Positions 30,671 to 44,000 of a stretch of DNA of 64,000 nucleotides are shown piece after piece. Under the pieces are notes generated by a model. The model did no database searches, had not been told where the DNA came from, and saw nothing but the letters and a program-made list of their open reading frames with translations. The stretch comes from Megaleporinus macrocephalus (Eukaryota; Chordata; Actinopteri; Characiformes; Anostomidae). Each line of letters opens with the position of its first letter. The stretch's first letter is position 1. The DNA lies in contig CM038717.1 of NCBI GenBank assembly GCA_021613375.1, positions 42,061,122 through 42,125,121 on the forward strand, read 5' to 3'. The translations under genes and the position numbers were made by a program.

Positions 30671-30789
30671 TGTTCCCCCTTTGCTCATGTTTTGTCCTTG
30701 TTTGCTTATAGTGCTCTGGTTTAAGTTTATACGAACGTCAAAATTCAAGTGGCACTTGATCCTCAATGTACAGAAAACTCTTAACGGAG

Positions 30790-30892
30790 AATAAAGTGTT
30801 CTACTCCACTTCCTGACTCTTATTTACCAGTGTAGTTTTGGTATGGTAAGTGGAAATGGGAGGAGACTTGTGTTCTCTAATGATGAAATAAA
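30790..30892 (+). terminator. Two candidate poly(A) signals of ATP5F1A
   Basis: AATAAA occurs at 30790-30795 and again at 30887-30892, 120 and 217 nt after the stop codon. The first is followed by a GT-rich stretch and is the likelier signal. Alternative 3' ends are possible. Confidence 0.6.
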
Positions 30893-30899
30893 GCGTTTT

Positions 30900-33300
30900 T
30901 CATCTCCATTTATGTTTAGGATCAGCACTAGAATGCATCAAAGCAAAGATGAGTGTTTAAAGTTTAGGGTCCTGGTTTTGGGACTCATTCAATGAAGTAG
31001 CTACAGATTTCAACCAAGCAAGACTGCTCACTGATCAGAGCTGTTGAATCTAAGGGGCTTCGAGCAGAAAACCTGCTGTTGGATGTGGAGGAGCTGAGTT
31101 GGGGTGTAACAGTTGGAGCTGGGTATACCTGCAGGTATACTGGCTGAGATTAGACACCCCTATGGAAAGGCAGGAGGTTTAACCTCATACACAAATTAGT
31201 GATTATATAAAAGGAATGACTTGATTAGCAGATAGTTGAGCAACTGAAATCCACAACTTGTTGCTTAAATGACTCAAGCAGAAGTAAATTTTGTTCATAA
31301 ACATCCTGCACATTAATCATAGCACATCTCTAACACAATGCATTGTTTGGATAAGTCAGGTGTTTGGTGCGTGATATCTTGAGGACTGTCTGAAGTACTG
31401 AATTCCCAACAGAACTGCAGTGGAACTGTGCACTGGTTCTCTTTTCTGGATCATTTAAGACTACAAATGCTTAAAGTACCAATGCACACAATGCTGATAT
31501 CAACCCTTTTTTTAAATCTAGTTGTTTCTGGCCCTGATCATATTCAGCATGGTTCTTTGTTTAATTATAGAATTAGAATGTAAAACTATTTACCGTTTGG
31601 GTTTTACATACACACTAAACCCTCTGTACACAAACACACTAGGGGGCAGCCAGCTCATTTGCCCAGAATGGTGGGCAGCCCTATCCACAGTACCTGGGGA
31701 ACAGTTGGAGGGAGCATTCAAGGGGACTTAATTTGTGTCCTGTCAGTTTAGGGTACTGAACATGTGACCTTTTCACAAGACTGGTTCCCCAACATCCAGC
31801 CCACTTCTAAAATATCCTTTCTTTCTTCAGAGTACTGCTAGTATTGGAGGTCTAGAGTTCTATTTTCAGGATTGTGGATTTTATGAGCATAAGATTATAC
31901 AAGTGTGCTTACACACCCATTTTGTTAATCACGCCTAAGAAGAAGATACAATTTCCAGTTTCTGTCTTAACCTCTAGCACAGAGGTATTTAATTAGAGTT
32001 CAGTAAGATCAAGTTAGAGGAAATTTCCTCAAGCCAAGGTCTGGACCACAATCATTTCTAACGTGTGTTCTGATTCAGTGGTGTATCCTGTTTACTGAAG
32101 TAGTCTAGTATCAGCATCTCATACCATCAGCTACTGAAACACCAACACATCACACATACCATTCAGTATTTTTACTGTTTAAATGATAAACCGAATGAAT
32201 TATTTATAAACTTCTAATTAATCTTTTTACTTCAATAAAAACAAGGGCCACATTAAAAAAACAGAATGCTTTGGAAAAAAGTGCATCTTAAAGTGTTTCT
32301 TTAGAGAAACAGTAAATAAATCAGCGTTTTGTTAACTCACTTTCACAGCTTGACCTGTTGGGTTGGAGCCACCTGTAAAGAATAAACAAAAGTCTCTCCA
32401 TTCCTGGTTAAAACAGTTGGGTTTCTCTGTCAACTTTCCTTTTTTAAAGCATGCCACTTTTTCTCCGAACTGCTTTACTTTGACTGCTGCTTTTCGCTTC
32501 GTACCTCCCCTTCATGTGCGCCACACTCCCGAATATGCCCAGATCTGATTGGCTGAGGAGCCGTTGGTGATCTTACAAAGCATGCGACTGGTCTGTGAGG
32601 TTAATGCGCTGCAAAGCCCATATACCGTAAAGACAAGAAAAGCTCCGCCACTTAAAATTATATTAACGCTTATAAAAAATAAACACTTTCAAAATTAAAT
32701 CGCTCGCAGACCGCGGTCCGCCTATTGGTGACCTCTGCTCTAGCAGCTCAGCAGTCCTATTGGCTGGATTACTCTCTTGAAAGAACCTTCATGAAACCAC
32801 TTGACTTGAATATGTTCTTTCTTTCATTTATTTCGTACTATCAGTTGAGCTGAAATAAATAAAATTGTACTTTGCATTTAAAATGTATTAAAATTGCTTG
32901 GATGTGACGAACAGTGTCAACAATTTAATGCAAAAACAACTTTACATGTGATTTTTTTTTGAGATCAGACAAAACTACAGTAGCTCAGCGCTGAAAATCA
33001 AACAAACAAAACAAAAACATACAAACACGTGCAAGGTGAGTGCGCTCAGTAGTGTGTGTGTAAAAGTGTGCAGAAAGTGACGTGAGTGATTTTCTCAAGT
33101 CAAGTAAGGGCTAAGTCTACTGTAGAGCAGGATCTGTCCTCGTGCTAGTGAATGTAATAGTGCACGTGATTTCATAGTGCTAACTGTGATGAGCGTGCGT
33201 CGTGAAGGAATAAAAGTTTGGGGCGAGCTCTGAGAATTCTAGATTAGTTCCAGAATTTATCCAAACGTCCTGAAACGGCCTTGAGTTCTAGACTGCCGTG
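30900..33300. other. Intergenic stretch between ATP5F1A and the Huluwa-like gene
   Basis: No coding exon is recognised. It contains the expected 3' UTR of the minus-strand gene (down to about 32820) and a degenerate stretch near 31640-31700 (GGGGGCAGCCAGCTCATTTG) that looks like an interspersed repeat. Confidence 0.4.
32827..32832 (-). terminator. Candidate poly(A) signal for the Huluwa-like gene
   Basis: TTTATT on the plus strand (AATAAA on the gene strand) lies about 470 nt after the stop codon. It is a positional candidate only. A regulated 3' UTR would be expected for a maternal mRNA, but no specific element is recognised. Confidence 0.35.
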
Positions 33301-33773
33301 TTAGACCCAATACTGTTTGATCGTGATGGGGGGTGCATGGTGTCTGTGTTTGGGGACGTGGTTCTGTGTGACGTAACTTGGGTCGTAATAATCCCACTCA
33401 AGGCCGGACGCCCAGGTCGCCGCCGGGAAGCCGTCGCTGTCCGCCGACAGGATTCGCAAAGAGACACCTGAATGATTTATTGTAAGCATTTACACACTGA
33501 GTACTATAACTGAAAATCAAACACAGATCATTATGAACACAAGACACAGCAATGGGTCTGTTAAAAAAAACAAATAATTAATCAGAATTTCTTTTCTTCA
33601 CTTTGCACTGAAGCTGTAAGACCAACGTCAACTATCAAGCAGAGATGTTCACAAGTTACCAAATACAAGTCCAAGTCAAGTCTTTAATCTAGAGTAAGTG
33701 AAGTCAAGAGTCTTTAGGCTAAGTAAAGTCTCAAGTCAATACAACAGATATAAGCGAGTGATAAAATACACAG

Positions 33774-33806
<33 letters not shown>

Positions 33807-36800
33807 CACACACACACATCCCAAGTTAAAAAACACAACATATCAACTTTATTCAATCATTTCTTTGTTCTTGACTTCTTTTAGACATTTTGAGATACAG
33901 AGCAATCTAGAAGCGATATAATTTTTGTTGTGTAAAGTGAACAACTGCTGGTTAAATTATAATATAACTCAAATTTGAGTCTGGCTCGATGAGGACACAG
34001 GATGGGAAAAGGTTGATGGAAAATAACTATTTTATATATTAGCTGTAGTGATGGCTACGTGGCTAGCGTAAAGTAAACAATCCTGTCCGGGTGTGTTTTT
34101 TTAGATGCCTTATGAAGTCTGATGTGGTCGTTGCAGTGTCTTTAATTTGTTTCCTACATTCTTTACACGTTGCCACCCTTCGGTTATGTCCAAGGACTTT
34201 AAACTCCCTGTAGTCGAATGCTACAACGTATGGTACTAGTCGAAGCCATGACACCTTCGTTTGCTTACATTTGACACTTCTCTCTGATTTCCTGCTCGCG
34301 ATAAGCGGATGTTGTGATACGAAAAGTGGCTGTGTCCCAAATCACAGAAATAAAAGTACAACAAACATACACACACAACGGAAGCATTTTTCTAGAGTCT
34401 TTAGAGACGGGTTTCAAGTCAAGTCTGTTTTTTTCTAGGCGACTTAAGTGTGACTTAAGACTCGAGTCGCTCGCTCGAATGCCCATCTCTGCTATCAAGT
34501 GATGGAAGACTGTACATACCTAAATCCTTACACTTGCCTTAAGCGGGGCGTGAGGGCAGTCAGTCATGACAATTAGTATGACAAGAAACACCTTTCCTCA
34601 GTAAGCATGTTCACTCAGCGATTTATCATTACTAGAGACCGTTTAGCGTTTTTGAGGCTGATTCTGAACACCGATCACCTTTCAGCGCGATCGGGTGATA
34701 GCAGATATCAATCGAGGGCGGGGCTATATGGCATGGCAGGGCTACATGGAGTTATTAGCGCAAGCAAGTCATGAAACATGGTCTACACTGGTTTAGTACC
34801 ATTTTTAACGAGCTCATGTGAAACAACATAATATTTTTAACACAATTAGCAGTAAATAAACGTAGCAGTTAATAAAAGTAAATCAAACAAATATCCCCAA
34901 TACTGTAATCATTAGATGTTTATACTTAATTTAAAACTAAAAAAGCTAATTAAATAAATGCAGTCAAAACTGCAGTCATTAAACGCAGACTCTGGTTATT
35001 TTAAACAAAAAAACTGCAATCATTAAATGTAGAACATTGAATTGCTGCTGCTGTTCTGTTCGTACCAGTCAGATCTGGTCTGTACGGGTTTCTGGGTTAT
35101 TAGTTTTGTGCTAGCTGTGCATGCTAGCTCTGCTATTTGTTGACACTCACTGTATTCAGCCGCGTGTGGTGTCTCTGAAGTGCTGTATCAGATTAGTAGT
35201 GTTAAATGTCTTTGTCCTGGATTCCCCACAAGACATGCTGAGTTTACTAATTTTACAGAACGGCACTACAGCCGAAGCCATGCCACCCACCAGCAGCTGT
35301 GGGATGCACTGCAGTCAGCATGGCTCCAGATACCTGTGACAATGTACCAGGACCTTATTGAGGTTCCCAGTCCATCTAGCTGCTGTCCGTGCTTCACACT
35401 GGGAACTCTGGATATCATCTTTTAATAATGTGACACGACCGTATATAATGTAAATGATAAATCAGCAGTCAATCTGAAAGAAAGATGTTTTCCTACAACT
35501 ATTGCTAAATGTCTTAGGCATCAAGCAGCATGTTCATAACCATTTCAAATAATATCTATCAGACGTCTGGTTCCATTCACCACCACTGTAAACAACTGAT
35601 CCTAGTAAGTCTCCAGAAAGACACAAACCTCTCTGAATGACCGTGTTTGCACGATAATGATTGCATCCTGATTCAGTGGAATTTCCTGTTAAGCTCTATC
35701 TGATTTGTCAAAATATCTACTTACTTCACCACTGGCCAGCATGTTTAGGTATCTAAGCATACGATAGATTTAGATTCACCCCCACTTACCTACATTACCA
35801 CACTCAGAGCTGTAGGGACAATTTAAACCCACCTGCGCTGGCTCCAAAGTCACTGTCAAGTCCAGGTCCGGCGGCTGAAGAACTTGTGGACGCTACAAAG
35901 CACGAGGTCTCTGGAGGAATGCTGCTGATAATCTCACCCTCCACATGGACCTTATCCAGAGATATAAGCTCCAGCTCCATTGTGCTGCTCCTGCGCATCA
36001 TCCTCACAGGTAGGGAAACTCTCTGTTTACAGACAAATCACAGGGCAACATCAGGACCAGACTCTCAAATCTTGTGAAGATAAAATAAACACAATTGTGG
36101 GATCGTTTAGGGGTCTGTGACAGCAAACAACCTCAGGAGGGCCAGGAGATCTAGTTAGCATCACATTTTAGAAGCCAAGATGCACAAAAGGCTTCTGAAG
36201 TGATGCTATAGAAAAAACATTTTAGTCTCTATTTCTTTAAAAGTTTTGGCCCAAAAGTGACCAGTCATAGATTTTGGTTGTCGAGGAGATTTTGGACCCA
36301 ACCAATCATTGCATACGACTATGTATTTCCACAATAACTTTAAAGTACTATATAGAACACTATGCTCTTACAATAGGCTGCAATACGCGACCTCACCACT
36401 AGAGTGTTCACACTGCTCCTCTAAACAAAAACTCTCTAAAACAGAAGACCAACAGTTACTTCGTATTTCCACTGCAGTTCTATAGGAACGGGGGGCTGGG
36501 TGTGCACGTGCCATTGTTTTTGTTTTATTTATGTTTGAATGGTACCTTTTGGGGAGTTGCGAGCTGCTCCGGCGAGTTGGGCGGCACGACGTTGCCTCCT
36601 CGCTCCGCGTCCGACTCGCTGGACTGCAACAACAGGACCGGGGCGCTCCCTCTCCGCCACGAGCGCAGCGAGCTCGAGCCCGCGTGCGTGGCTCCGTCCG
36701 GCCGCAGCAGCCTCACGCGCCTCTCCGCCGACGACGCGAACGACGACGTGACGGGCGGCGCGAGCTCGGGCGCCGACGAAAAGCAGGTGGCTGTCCTCGC

Positions 36801-37070
36801 GCGACCGCACGAGAAGCGGGAGGCGCTGCGGCGCGCGGACGGCGGCGAGCGCGAGATCGAGAGCGCGCTCTCGGACCCGCAGCGCGCACCTTTCCTCCTC
36901 CTCCTCGCGAGACGCACCAGCTTATAGCCCAGCAGCAGGCAGTGGAGCAGCAGCAGAAGCAGCAGCGCGCCGGGAGCCAGCGCGAGCACCAGCAGCGTCA
37001 GACCCGAGACGGGCAGGCGCTCGCGCAGCTGCTCTGTGGAAGCGGTGGCCGTTATTAACGGCTCAGACAT
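33301..37070 (-). CDS. hwa: Huluwa-like maternal transmembrane protein (3 exons)
   Basis: Coding exons: 36546-37070 (ATG to CCCCAAAAG/GTACC), 35833-36022 (acceptor TCTGTAAACAG) and 33301-33467 (to TAA). The sum is 882 nt, giving 293 aa; zebrafish Huluwa is about 294 aa as I recall. Phases 0 and 1 match across both introns. Seen: a short N-terminal segment (residues 1-21, MSEPLITATASTEQLRERLP), one Leu-rich membrane helix (about 22-48), a basic stop-transfer run RLARRRRKG, a Ser-rich tail, VPPNSP at 162-167, RRSSTMELE at 185-193, and a C-terminus with LEWDYYDPSY and ending ITIKQYWV. Established for Huluwa: a maternal dorsal determinant that stabilises beta-catenin by promoting Axin degradation without Wnt ligand. 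A PPNSP motif is needed for Axin binding, and an RRSSTM-containing motif affects its turnover. The identification rests on those motifs and the length, not on an alignment. Intron 2 holds a hAT insertion. Exon 1 is very GC-rich. Confidence 0.88.
33640..34491 (-). mobile_element. hAT transposon remnant with BED zinc finger (Huluwa intron 2)
   Basis: The ends are CAGAGATGTTCACAAG and, on the other strand, CAGAGATGGGCATTCGAG. It is flanked by an exact 8-bp duplication CTATCAAG (33632-33639 and 34492-34499). On the minus strand at about 34063-34254 a BED-type finger reads ATCKECRKQI then SDFIRHLKKHTR (CxxC...HxxxH). The catalytic transposase domain is absent, so this is an internally deleted copy. 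The subterminal AAGTC/TCAAGTC repeats are typical of the group. Confidence 0.85.
34631..35060. mobile_element. Second copy of the hAT-like family seen at the window start
   Basis: It begins ACTAGAGACCG and carries CGATCACC/GATCGGGTGAT motifs. From about 34820 to 35040 it is homologous to positions 20-200 in the same orientation. It lies in intron 2 of the Huluwa-like gene. The end point is uncertain. Confidence 0.45.
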
Positions 37071-38139
37071 TTCATCACCGAAAAGAGGGCGAATTACCTC
37101 CGAAACTACGACTAAACACGGATTAAACGCAGTCGACAAAGAGTTAAAGTTAAAAAGGCAACGTTAAATAAATAAAAGTGAACAATACGTGACGGTTTCT
37201 CTCTAAAAACTTCGGCTTAGCGACGCGGTTACATGTCAACGTTGTAGTAAAACAACAACAGCAAATAAGTTCATATAAACGAGGAATTTCTGCCGAATTA
37301 TCACGAAAAAACACAGCTCCGTGGTACAGTCGACTCGTTTAAATGCAGGTGTGTCGAATTCACACCGATTAAATTCCGTGTAGTCTCTGAACTGAAGTCG
37401 ACTTGACTAATCGCGGTGCTATGCTAAATTAGCAGCGTGTGGCTAACAACGGGAAAAGTAGCCGAGCTGGCCTCTTTTAAAACTCAGTCTATGTACAAAA
37501 ACAAACCAAAACTTACCTCATATGGTCCAATTGTGCTGCTCCATCTCACTACCTGCAACTGTTCCTCTTTTAATCCTCAACTGAGCCGGTTTTAGCAGAG
37601 TTAGCCGCACCGCTAACGTTACACACAGGTGCCTGTGGCGCCACGAGCGTGAAGCCTCGCGCCTGGTCTAAAATAATCATATAACTTCACAACAACATGT
37701 TTTCCTAGCTATTAATCTTTAGTCAAGTTACATAAAGGCTGTTTCTCCCATTGTCGACCACAAAACTTGGTCGCTAGCCCGGTGTAATTATGTTTAATCC
37801 TCAGAAAAGCGCTGAAAAGTGTTGTAAAGCGCTCTATTGCAGCCTACATCTGGGTAAAACTACATTTCCCAGCATTCCACACTTGCAGCGTGCCCCAGTA
37901 ATGTCTGTCAAACTAAACGTAACCTTTTAATAGGTTTTGGACCCTCTGAATAAATAATTTTCACTCCAATCTTAACCACTATGCTCTGAAGATTGTTTTA
38001 CACATTGGTGGGATTCAGGTTTTAAATCAAAATCAAAACAAATATTTCACAGTTTTTATATCAACGAAATCAACCCAAGTGAATTTCTGATTGTTCTTTC
38101 AGCTGCCACAAGAGGGCGTCAGGCTCCATGTTTTCTGCA

Positions 38140-38560
38140 TAACTCAATGGTTCAGTAGTCATTCAGAGTGGGTTTTGGTGTGAAATGGTTTAGATATTGT
38201 TTATAGTGGTGGTGGTGATGTTTACAGTGGTGTTAATGGGAACCCGGAGTCACCATGTCTACAACACATACACATTTTATTAAAACCCACCAGTGAAGCT
38301 ACACGTGTCTTTTGAGTTTATATGAATGTTGATGGTAAATGTGGAAGATCTGAACATACTAGGTTTTCTTTGGGGACTATTTGAACCTCACAGCGTCCTG
38401 CATGTATCCCTCCACCATGAATGGAGTTTAAGTCTGAAATCTTCTCTAAACTATCATAAACAGCGTCTCAGAATCAGTGTATTTATAACATCTACTGTAA
38501 TAACTTTCTGTGAGGAGCTTTTAGAGGTGGACGTCTGGTTCTATTCACCACCACTGTTTC
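38140..38560. repeat. Dispersed repeat with GGTGGTGGTGATG and GTTCTATTCACCACCACTGT
   Basis: ATTCAGAGTGGGTTTTGGTG followed by AGTGGTGGTGGTGATG recurs at 59905-59990. The right part (CTGGTTCTATTCACCACCAC) recurs near 35565. These appear to be copies of one interspersed family. The rest of 37070-39110 has no recognised gene. Confidence 0.5.
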
Positions 38561-39116
38561 ACTATTTTCTCTAAAACTGAACATTTCACATCAACCAAGT
38601 GACTCTTGATTTGCAAGTTGGTGGAATTCACCTTTTAAATCCTTCCATAAAATTCCATAAACTCTAATATCTGGTGGTTTTGCAGCTTTACAGTAAGTAT
38701 TAAAACAGGGAATTTCTAAAGCTGCCACAAGATGCCGCCAGAAAACATTTACTCATCAACTCAGGGCTCAGAATTCATACACTACTGTTTAAGAGTCTGA
38801 GTCTGAGCTGATAGTTTAAAAGTGTTTATCTGATCAATAAGTGTATGTTCACCAGTAAGAACAGCAGATCTGATTAGAACAGATGTAAATAATCAGACAT
38901 ACAATACAAAGTAACATGAATATGTTATTGTGAGAGAAGTAGATCAGATCTTGAGCTTCAGTTTGAAGAACAAAGTTAGGTTCCAGATTTCTCCTGGACG
39001 CCCCAGACATTGTATGAATGTGTTCAGTTCCTTCAGCAGCAAATCTTGATTTATCTTAATGAAGTACTGAGCAGTCAAAGCAGGTATTAGATGAGAACTG
39101 ATAATAATACTGGGTT

Positions 39117-40160
39117 AATCTTACTCAGCACTGCAGTTACACTGACGTGGTGGTGGTGTGTCTGTGTGTTGTGCTGGTCTGAGTGGATCAGACACAGCAG
39201 TGCTGCTGCTGGAGTGTTTAAACACTGTGTCCACTCACTGTCCACTCTATTAGACACGTCCACCTTGTATATGTAAAGTCAGAGATGATAGCTGATCTGT
39301 TGCTGCTCAGCTTTTGTTGGTCATTCTCTAGATCCTCATCAGTGGACACAGGACGCCGCCCACAGGACACTGTTGTCTGGATAGTTTTGGTTGGTGAACG
39401 ATTCTCAGTTCAGCAGTGACGTGGTGCTGGTGTGAGTGGATTGGTGTCACTGCAGTACTGGGAATGACCCACCTCCCTAATAGTATCTGCTCTGTGGTGG
39501 TCCTGTGGGGGTCCTGGTCATTAAAGAACAGAGTAATAAAGTATACAGAGAATCAGATGAACTACAGTCTGTGAGTGGAGCTCCTGTATGGTCAGTGGAG
39601 CTGATACAGTGGACAGTGAGTGGAGCTCCTGTATGGTCAGTGGAGCTGATACAGTGGACAGTGAGTGGAGGTCCTGTATGGTCAGTGGAGCTGATACAGT
39701 GGACAGTGAGTGGAGCTCCTGTATGGTCAGTGGAGCTGATACAGTGGACAGTGAGTGGAGGTCCTGTATGGTCAGTGGAGCTGATACAGTGGACAGTGAG
39801 TGGAGGTCCTGTATGGTCAGTGGAGCTGATACAGTGGACAGTGAGTGGAGCTCCTGTATGGTCAGTGGAGCTGATACAGTGGACAGTGAGTGTAGCTCCT
39901 GTATGGTCAGTGGAGCTGATACAGTGGACAGTGAGTGGAGCTCCTGTATGGTCAGTGGAGCTGATACAGTGGACAGTGAGTGTAGCTCCTGTATGGTCAG
40001 TGGAGCTGATACAGTGGACAGTGAGTGTAGCTCCTGTATGGTCAGTGGAGCTGATACAGTGGACAGTGAGTTGAGGTCCTGTATGGTCAGTGGAGCTGAT
40101 ACAGTGAGTGAAGATACAGGGAAGTAAGTTTAAAGTTATGGCTGACCGGTATATGTAAAT
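39117..40160 (+). mobile_element. Dispersed element with internal 45-bp minisatellite (forward copy)
   Basis: It starts CTCAGCACTGCAGTTACACT, has an internal inverted structure (GTGCTGGTCTGAGTGGATCA, then CACAGGACGCCGCCCACAGG), twelve 45-bp units at about 39570-40110 (core GTCAGTGGAGCTGATACA), and a tail TTATGGCTGACCGGTATAT. The overall pattern is a known kind of abundant teleost non-autonomous element. The tandem array is an internal expansion. Confidence 0.7.
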
Positions 40161-40388
40161 TACTTATGGTATAAATATTTCAATAATAAAGTGTTTACTG
40201 AGTAAATAAAAGCTGTCTGGTAAAAACTTTTTTAAAAATATAATAACGTCCCTAAGTGACTAAACTTGTTTACAGTACTGTTTATTACTTTATATTACTT
40301 TTCATCTTGAAATACAGTTTATCATTACTTTTCAATGATTCTCGAGTAAAGCATAAATTAAAGTACTGCAAAACAAACAAAAAGCTAC

Positions 40389-40602
40389 AAAACCTACAGT
40401 CCCAAAACCCACAGTCCCAAAACCTACAGTCCCAAAACCCACAGTCCCAAAACCCACAGTCCTAAAACCCACAGTCCTAAAACCCACAGTCCCAAAACCT
40501 ACAGTCCCAAAACCCACAGTCCCAAAACCTACAGTCCCAAAACCTACAGTCCCAAAACCCACAGTCCCAAAACCCACAGTCCTAAAACCTACAGTCCCAA
40601 AA
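40389..40602. repeat. 15-bp minisatellite (CCCAAAACCCACAGT)
   Basis: About 14 units with C/T variants. Because 15 is divisible by 3, an open frame of FGTVG repeats appears on the minus strand, with no sign of a gene. Confidence 0.95.
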
Positions 40603-41055
40603 AACGGCCTGCAGACGAGCAAACATCTCACATTGTGCTTGTTTTGGCCAGCAGAGGGTCTACCGACTGGCTGCTGGCTCCTTCCACCACTTAGGGGTCT
40701 AGTTTTAGAGAATACTGCTGTGTAAACTCCACCAGAGGCGCCCAATGAGTCCAAAGTGTCATCACAAAAATCCGGGGTTAAACCTGAGGAGGGTTGTGGG
40801 ACTAAATGCTACAAGCAGGTGATGGTAGGTGTTGGATTATTATAGACACACAGTCTGACTCAGTAATGCAGCGTTTTATAAACTGCTTCACTTTCCAGCT
40901 CCATGTATGTACACATGGCAAGTAGATAGCAGCGTCTCTGTCTGTCTAGAACTGGAACCCAGTTAAAATTATTTAATATGCATTTAAATTATGGGATCAA
41001 AGAACCACTGACGTGTAGTGGCTTAATTTCTAAAAAAATGTGATGGTTAACGAAG

Positions 41056-44000
41056 TCACCATACTGACCACTACACCACCTTTACTAACCACTACACCAC
41101 CATACTAACCACTACACCACCTTTACTAACCACTACACCACCGTACTAACCACTACACCACCATACTAACCACTACACCACCTTACTAACCACTACACCA
41201 CCATACCAACCACTACACCACCGTACTAACCACTACACCACCTTTACTAACCACTACACCACCATACTAACCACTACACCACCTTTACTAACCACTACAC
41301 CACCGTACTAACCACTACACCACCATACAAACCACTACACCACCTTACTAACCACTACACCACCATACCAACCACTACACCACCGTACTAACCACTACAC
41401 CACCATACAAACCACTACACCACCTTACTAACCACTACACCACCATACTAACCACTACACCACCATACTAACCACTACACTACCATACTAACCACTACAC
41501 CACCATACTAACCACTACACCACCATTCTGACCACTACACCACCATACTAACCACTACACCACCATACAAACCACTACACCACCATACTAACCACTACAC
41601 CACCATACTAACCACTACACTACCATACTAACCACTACACCACCACACTAACCACTACACCACCATACTAACCACTACACCACCATACAAACCACTACAC
41701 CACCATTCTGACCACTACACCACCATACTAACCACTACACCACCATACAAACCACTACACCACCATACTGACCTCTACACCACCATACTAACCACTACAC
41801 CACCCTACTAACCACTGCACCACCGTACTAACCACTACACCACCATACTAACCACTACACCACCATACTGACCACTACACCACCGTACTAACCATACTAA
41901 CCACTACACCACCGTACTAACCACTACACCACCGTACTAACCACTACACCACCATACTAACCACTACACCACCGTACTAACCACTACACCACCATACTAA
42001 CCACTACACCACCATACTAACCACTACACCACCTTACTAACCACTACACCACCATACTAACCACTACACCACCATACTAGCCACTACACCACCATACTAA
42101 CCACTACACCACCTTTACTAACCACTACACCACCATACTAACCACTACACCACCATGCTAACCACTACACCACCGTACTAACCACTACACCACCGTACTA
42201 ACCACTACACCACCATACAAACCACTACACCACCTTACTAACCACTACACCACCATACCAACCACTACACCACCGTACTAACCACTACACCACCATACAA
42301 ACCACTACACCACCTTACTAACCACTACACCACCATACTAACCACTACACCACCATACTAACCACTACACTACCATACTAACCACTACACCACCATACTA
42401 ACCACTACACCACCATACTGACCACTACACCACCTTTACTAACCACTACACCACCTTACTAACCACTACACCACCATACTAACCACTACACCACCATATT
42501 GACCACTACACCACCATACTGACCACTACACCACCATACTGACCACTACACCACCTTTACTAACCACTACACCACCATACTAACCACTACACCACCTTTA
42601 CTAACCACTACACCACCGTACTAACCACTACACCACCATACAAACCACTACACCACCTTATTAACCACTACACCACCATACCAACCACTACACCACCGTA
42701 CTAACCACTACACCACCTTTACTAACCACTACACCACCATACTAACCACTACACCACCTTTACTAACCACTACACCACCGTACTAACCACTACACCACCA
42801 TACAAACCACTACACCACCTTACTAACCACTACACCACCATACCAACCACTACACCACCGTACTAACCACTACACCGCCATACAAACCACTACACCACCT
42901 TACTAACCACTACACCACCATACTAACCACTACACCACCATACTAACCACTACACTACCATACTAACCACTACACCACCATACTAACCACTACACCACCA
43001 TTCTGACCACTACACCACCATACTAACCACTACACCACCATACAAACCACTACACCACCATACTAACCACTACACCACCATACTAACCACTACACTACCA
43101 TACTAACCACTACACCACCACACTAACCACTACACCACCATACTAACCACTACACCACCATACAAACCACTACACCACCATTCTGACCACTACACCACCA
43201 TACTAACCACTACACCACCATACAAACCACTACACCACCATACTGACCTCTACACCACCATACTAACCACTACACCACCCTACTAACCACTGCACCACCG
43301 TACTAACCACTACACCACCATACTAACCACTACACCACCATACTGACCACTACACCACCGTACTAACCATACTAACCACTACACCACCGTACTAACCACT
43401 ACACCACCGTACTAACCACTACACCACCATACTAACCACTACACCACCGTACTAACCACTACACCACCATACTAACCACTACACCACCATACTAACCACT
43501 ACACCACCTTACTAACCACTACACCACCATACTAACCACTACACCACCATACTAGCCACTACACCACCATACTAACCACTACACCACCTTACTAACCACT
43601 ACACCACCTTTACTAACCACTACACCACCATACTAACCACTACACCACCATGCTAACCACTACACCACCGTACTAACCACTACACCACCGTACTAACCAC
43701 TACACCACCATACAAACCACTACACCACCTTACTAACCACTACACCACCATACCAACCACTACACCACCGTACTAACCACTACACCACCATACAAACCAC
43801 TACACCACCTTACTAACCACTACACCACCATACTAACCACTACACCACCATACTAACCACTACACTACCATACTAACCACTACACCACCATACTAACCAC
43901 TACACCACCATACTGACCACTACACCACCTTTACTAACCACTACACCACCTTACTAACCACTACACCACCATACTAACCACTACACCACCATATTGACCA

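Noticed and set aside
36502..37058. Plus-strand open frames opposite Huluwa exon 1
   Set aside because: GC-rich shadow frames. The minus frame has the membrane helix, the motifs and splice-consistent exons.
39505..40127. Open frames of WSVELIQWTVSG-type repeats (also at 9.4, 12.2 and 13.1 kb)
   Set aside because: The 45-bp unit equals 15 codons, several frames are open at once, and the sequence lies within a dispersed element in both orientations.
40332..40754. 140-codon minus-strand frame with FGTVG repeats
   Set aside because: An artefact of the 15-bp minisatellite. The unique part has no recognisable domain.
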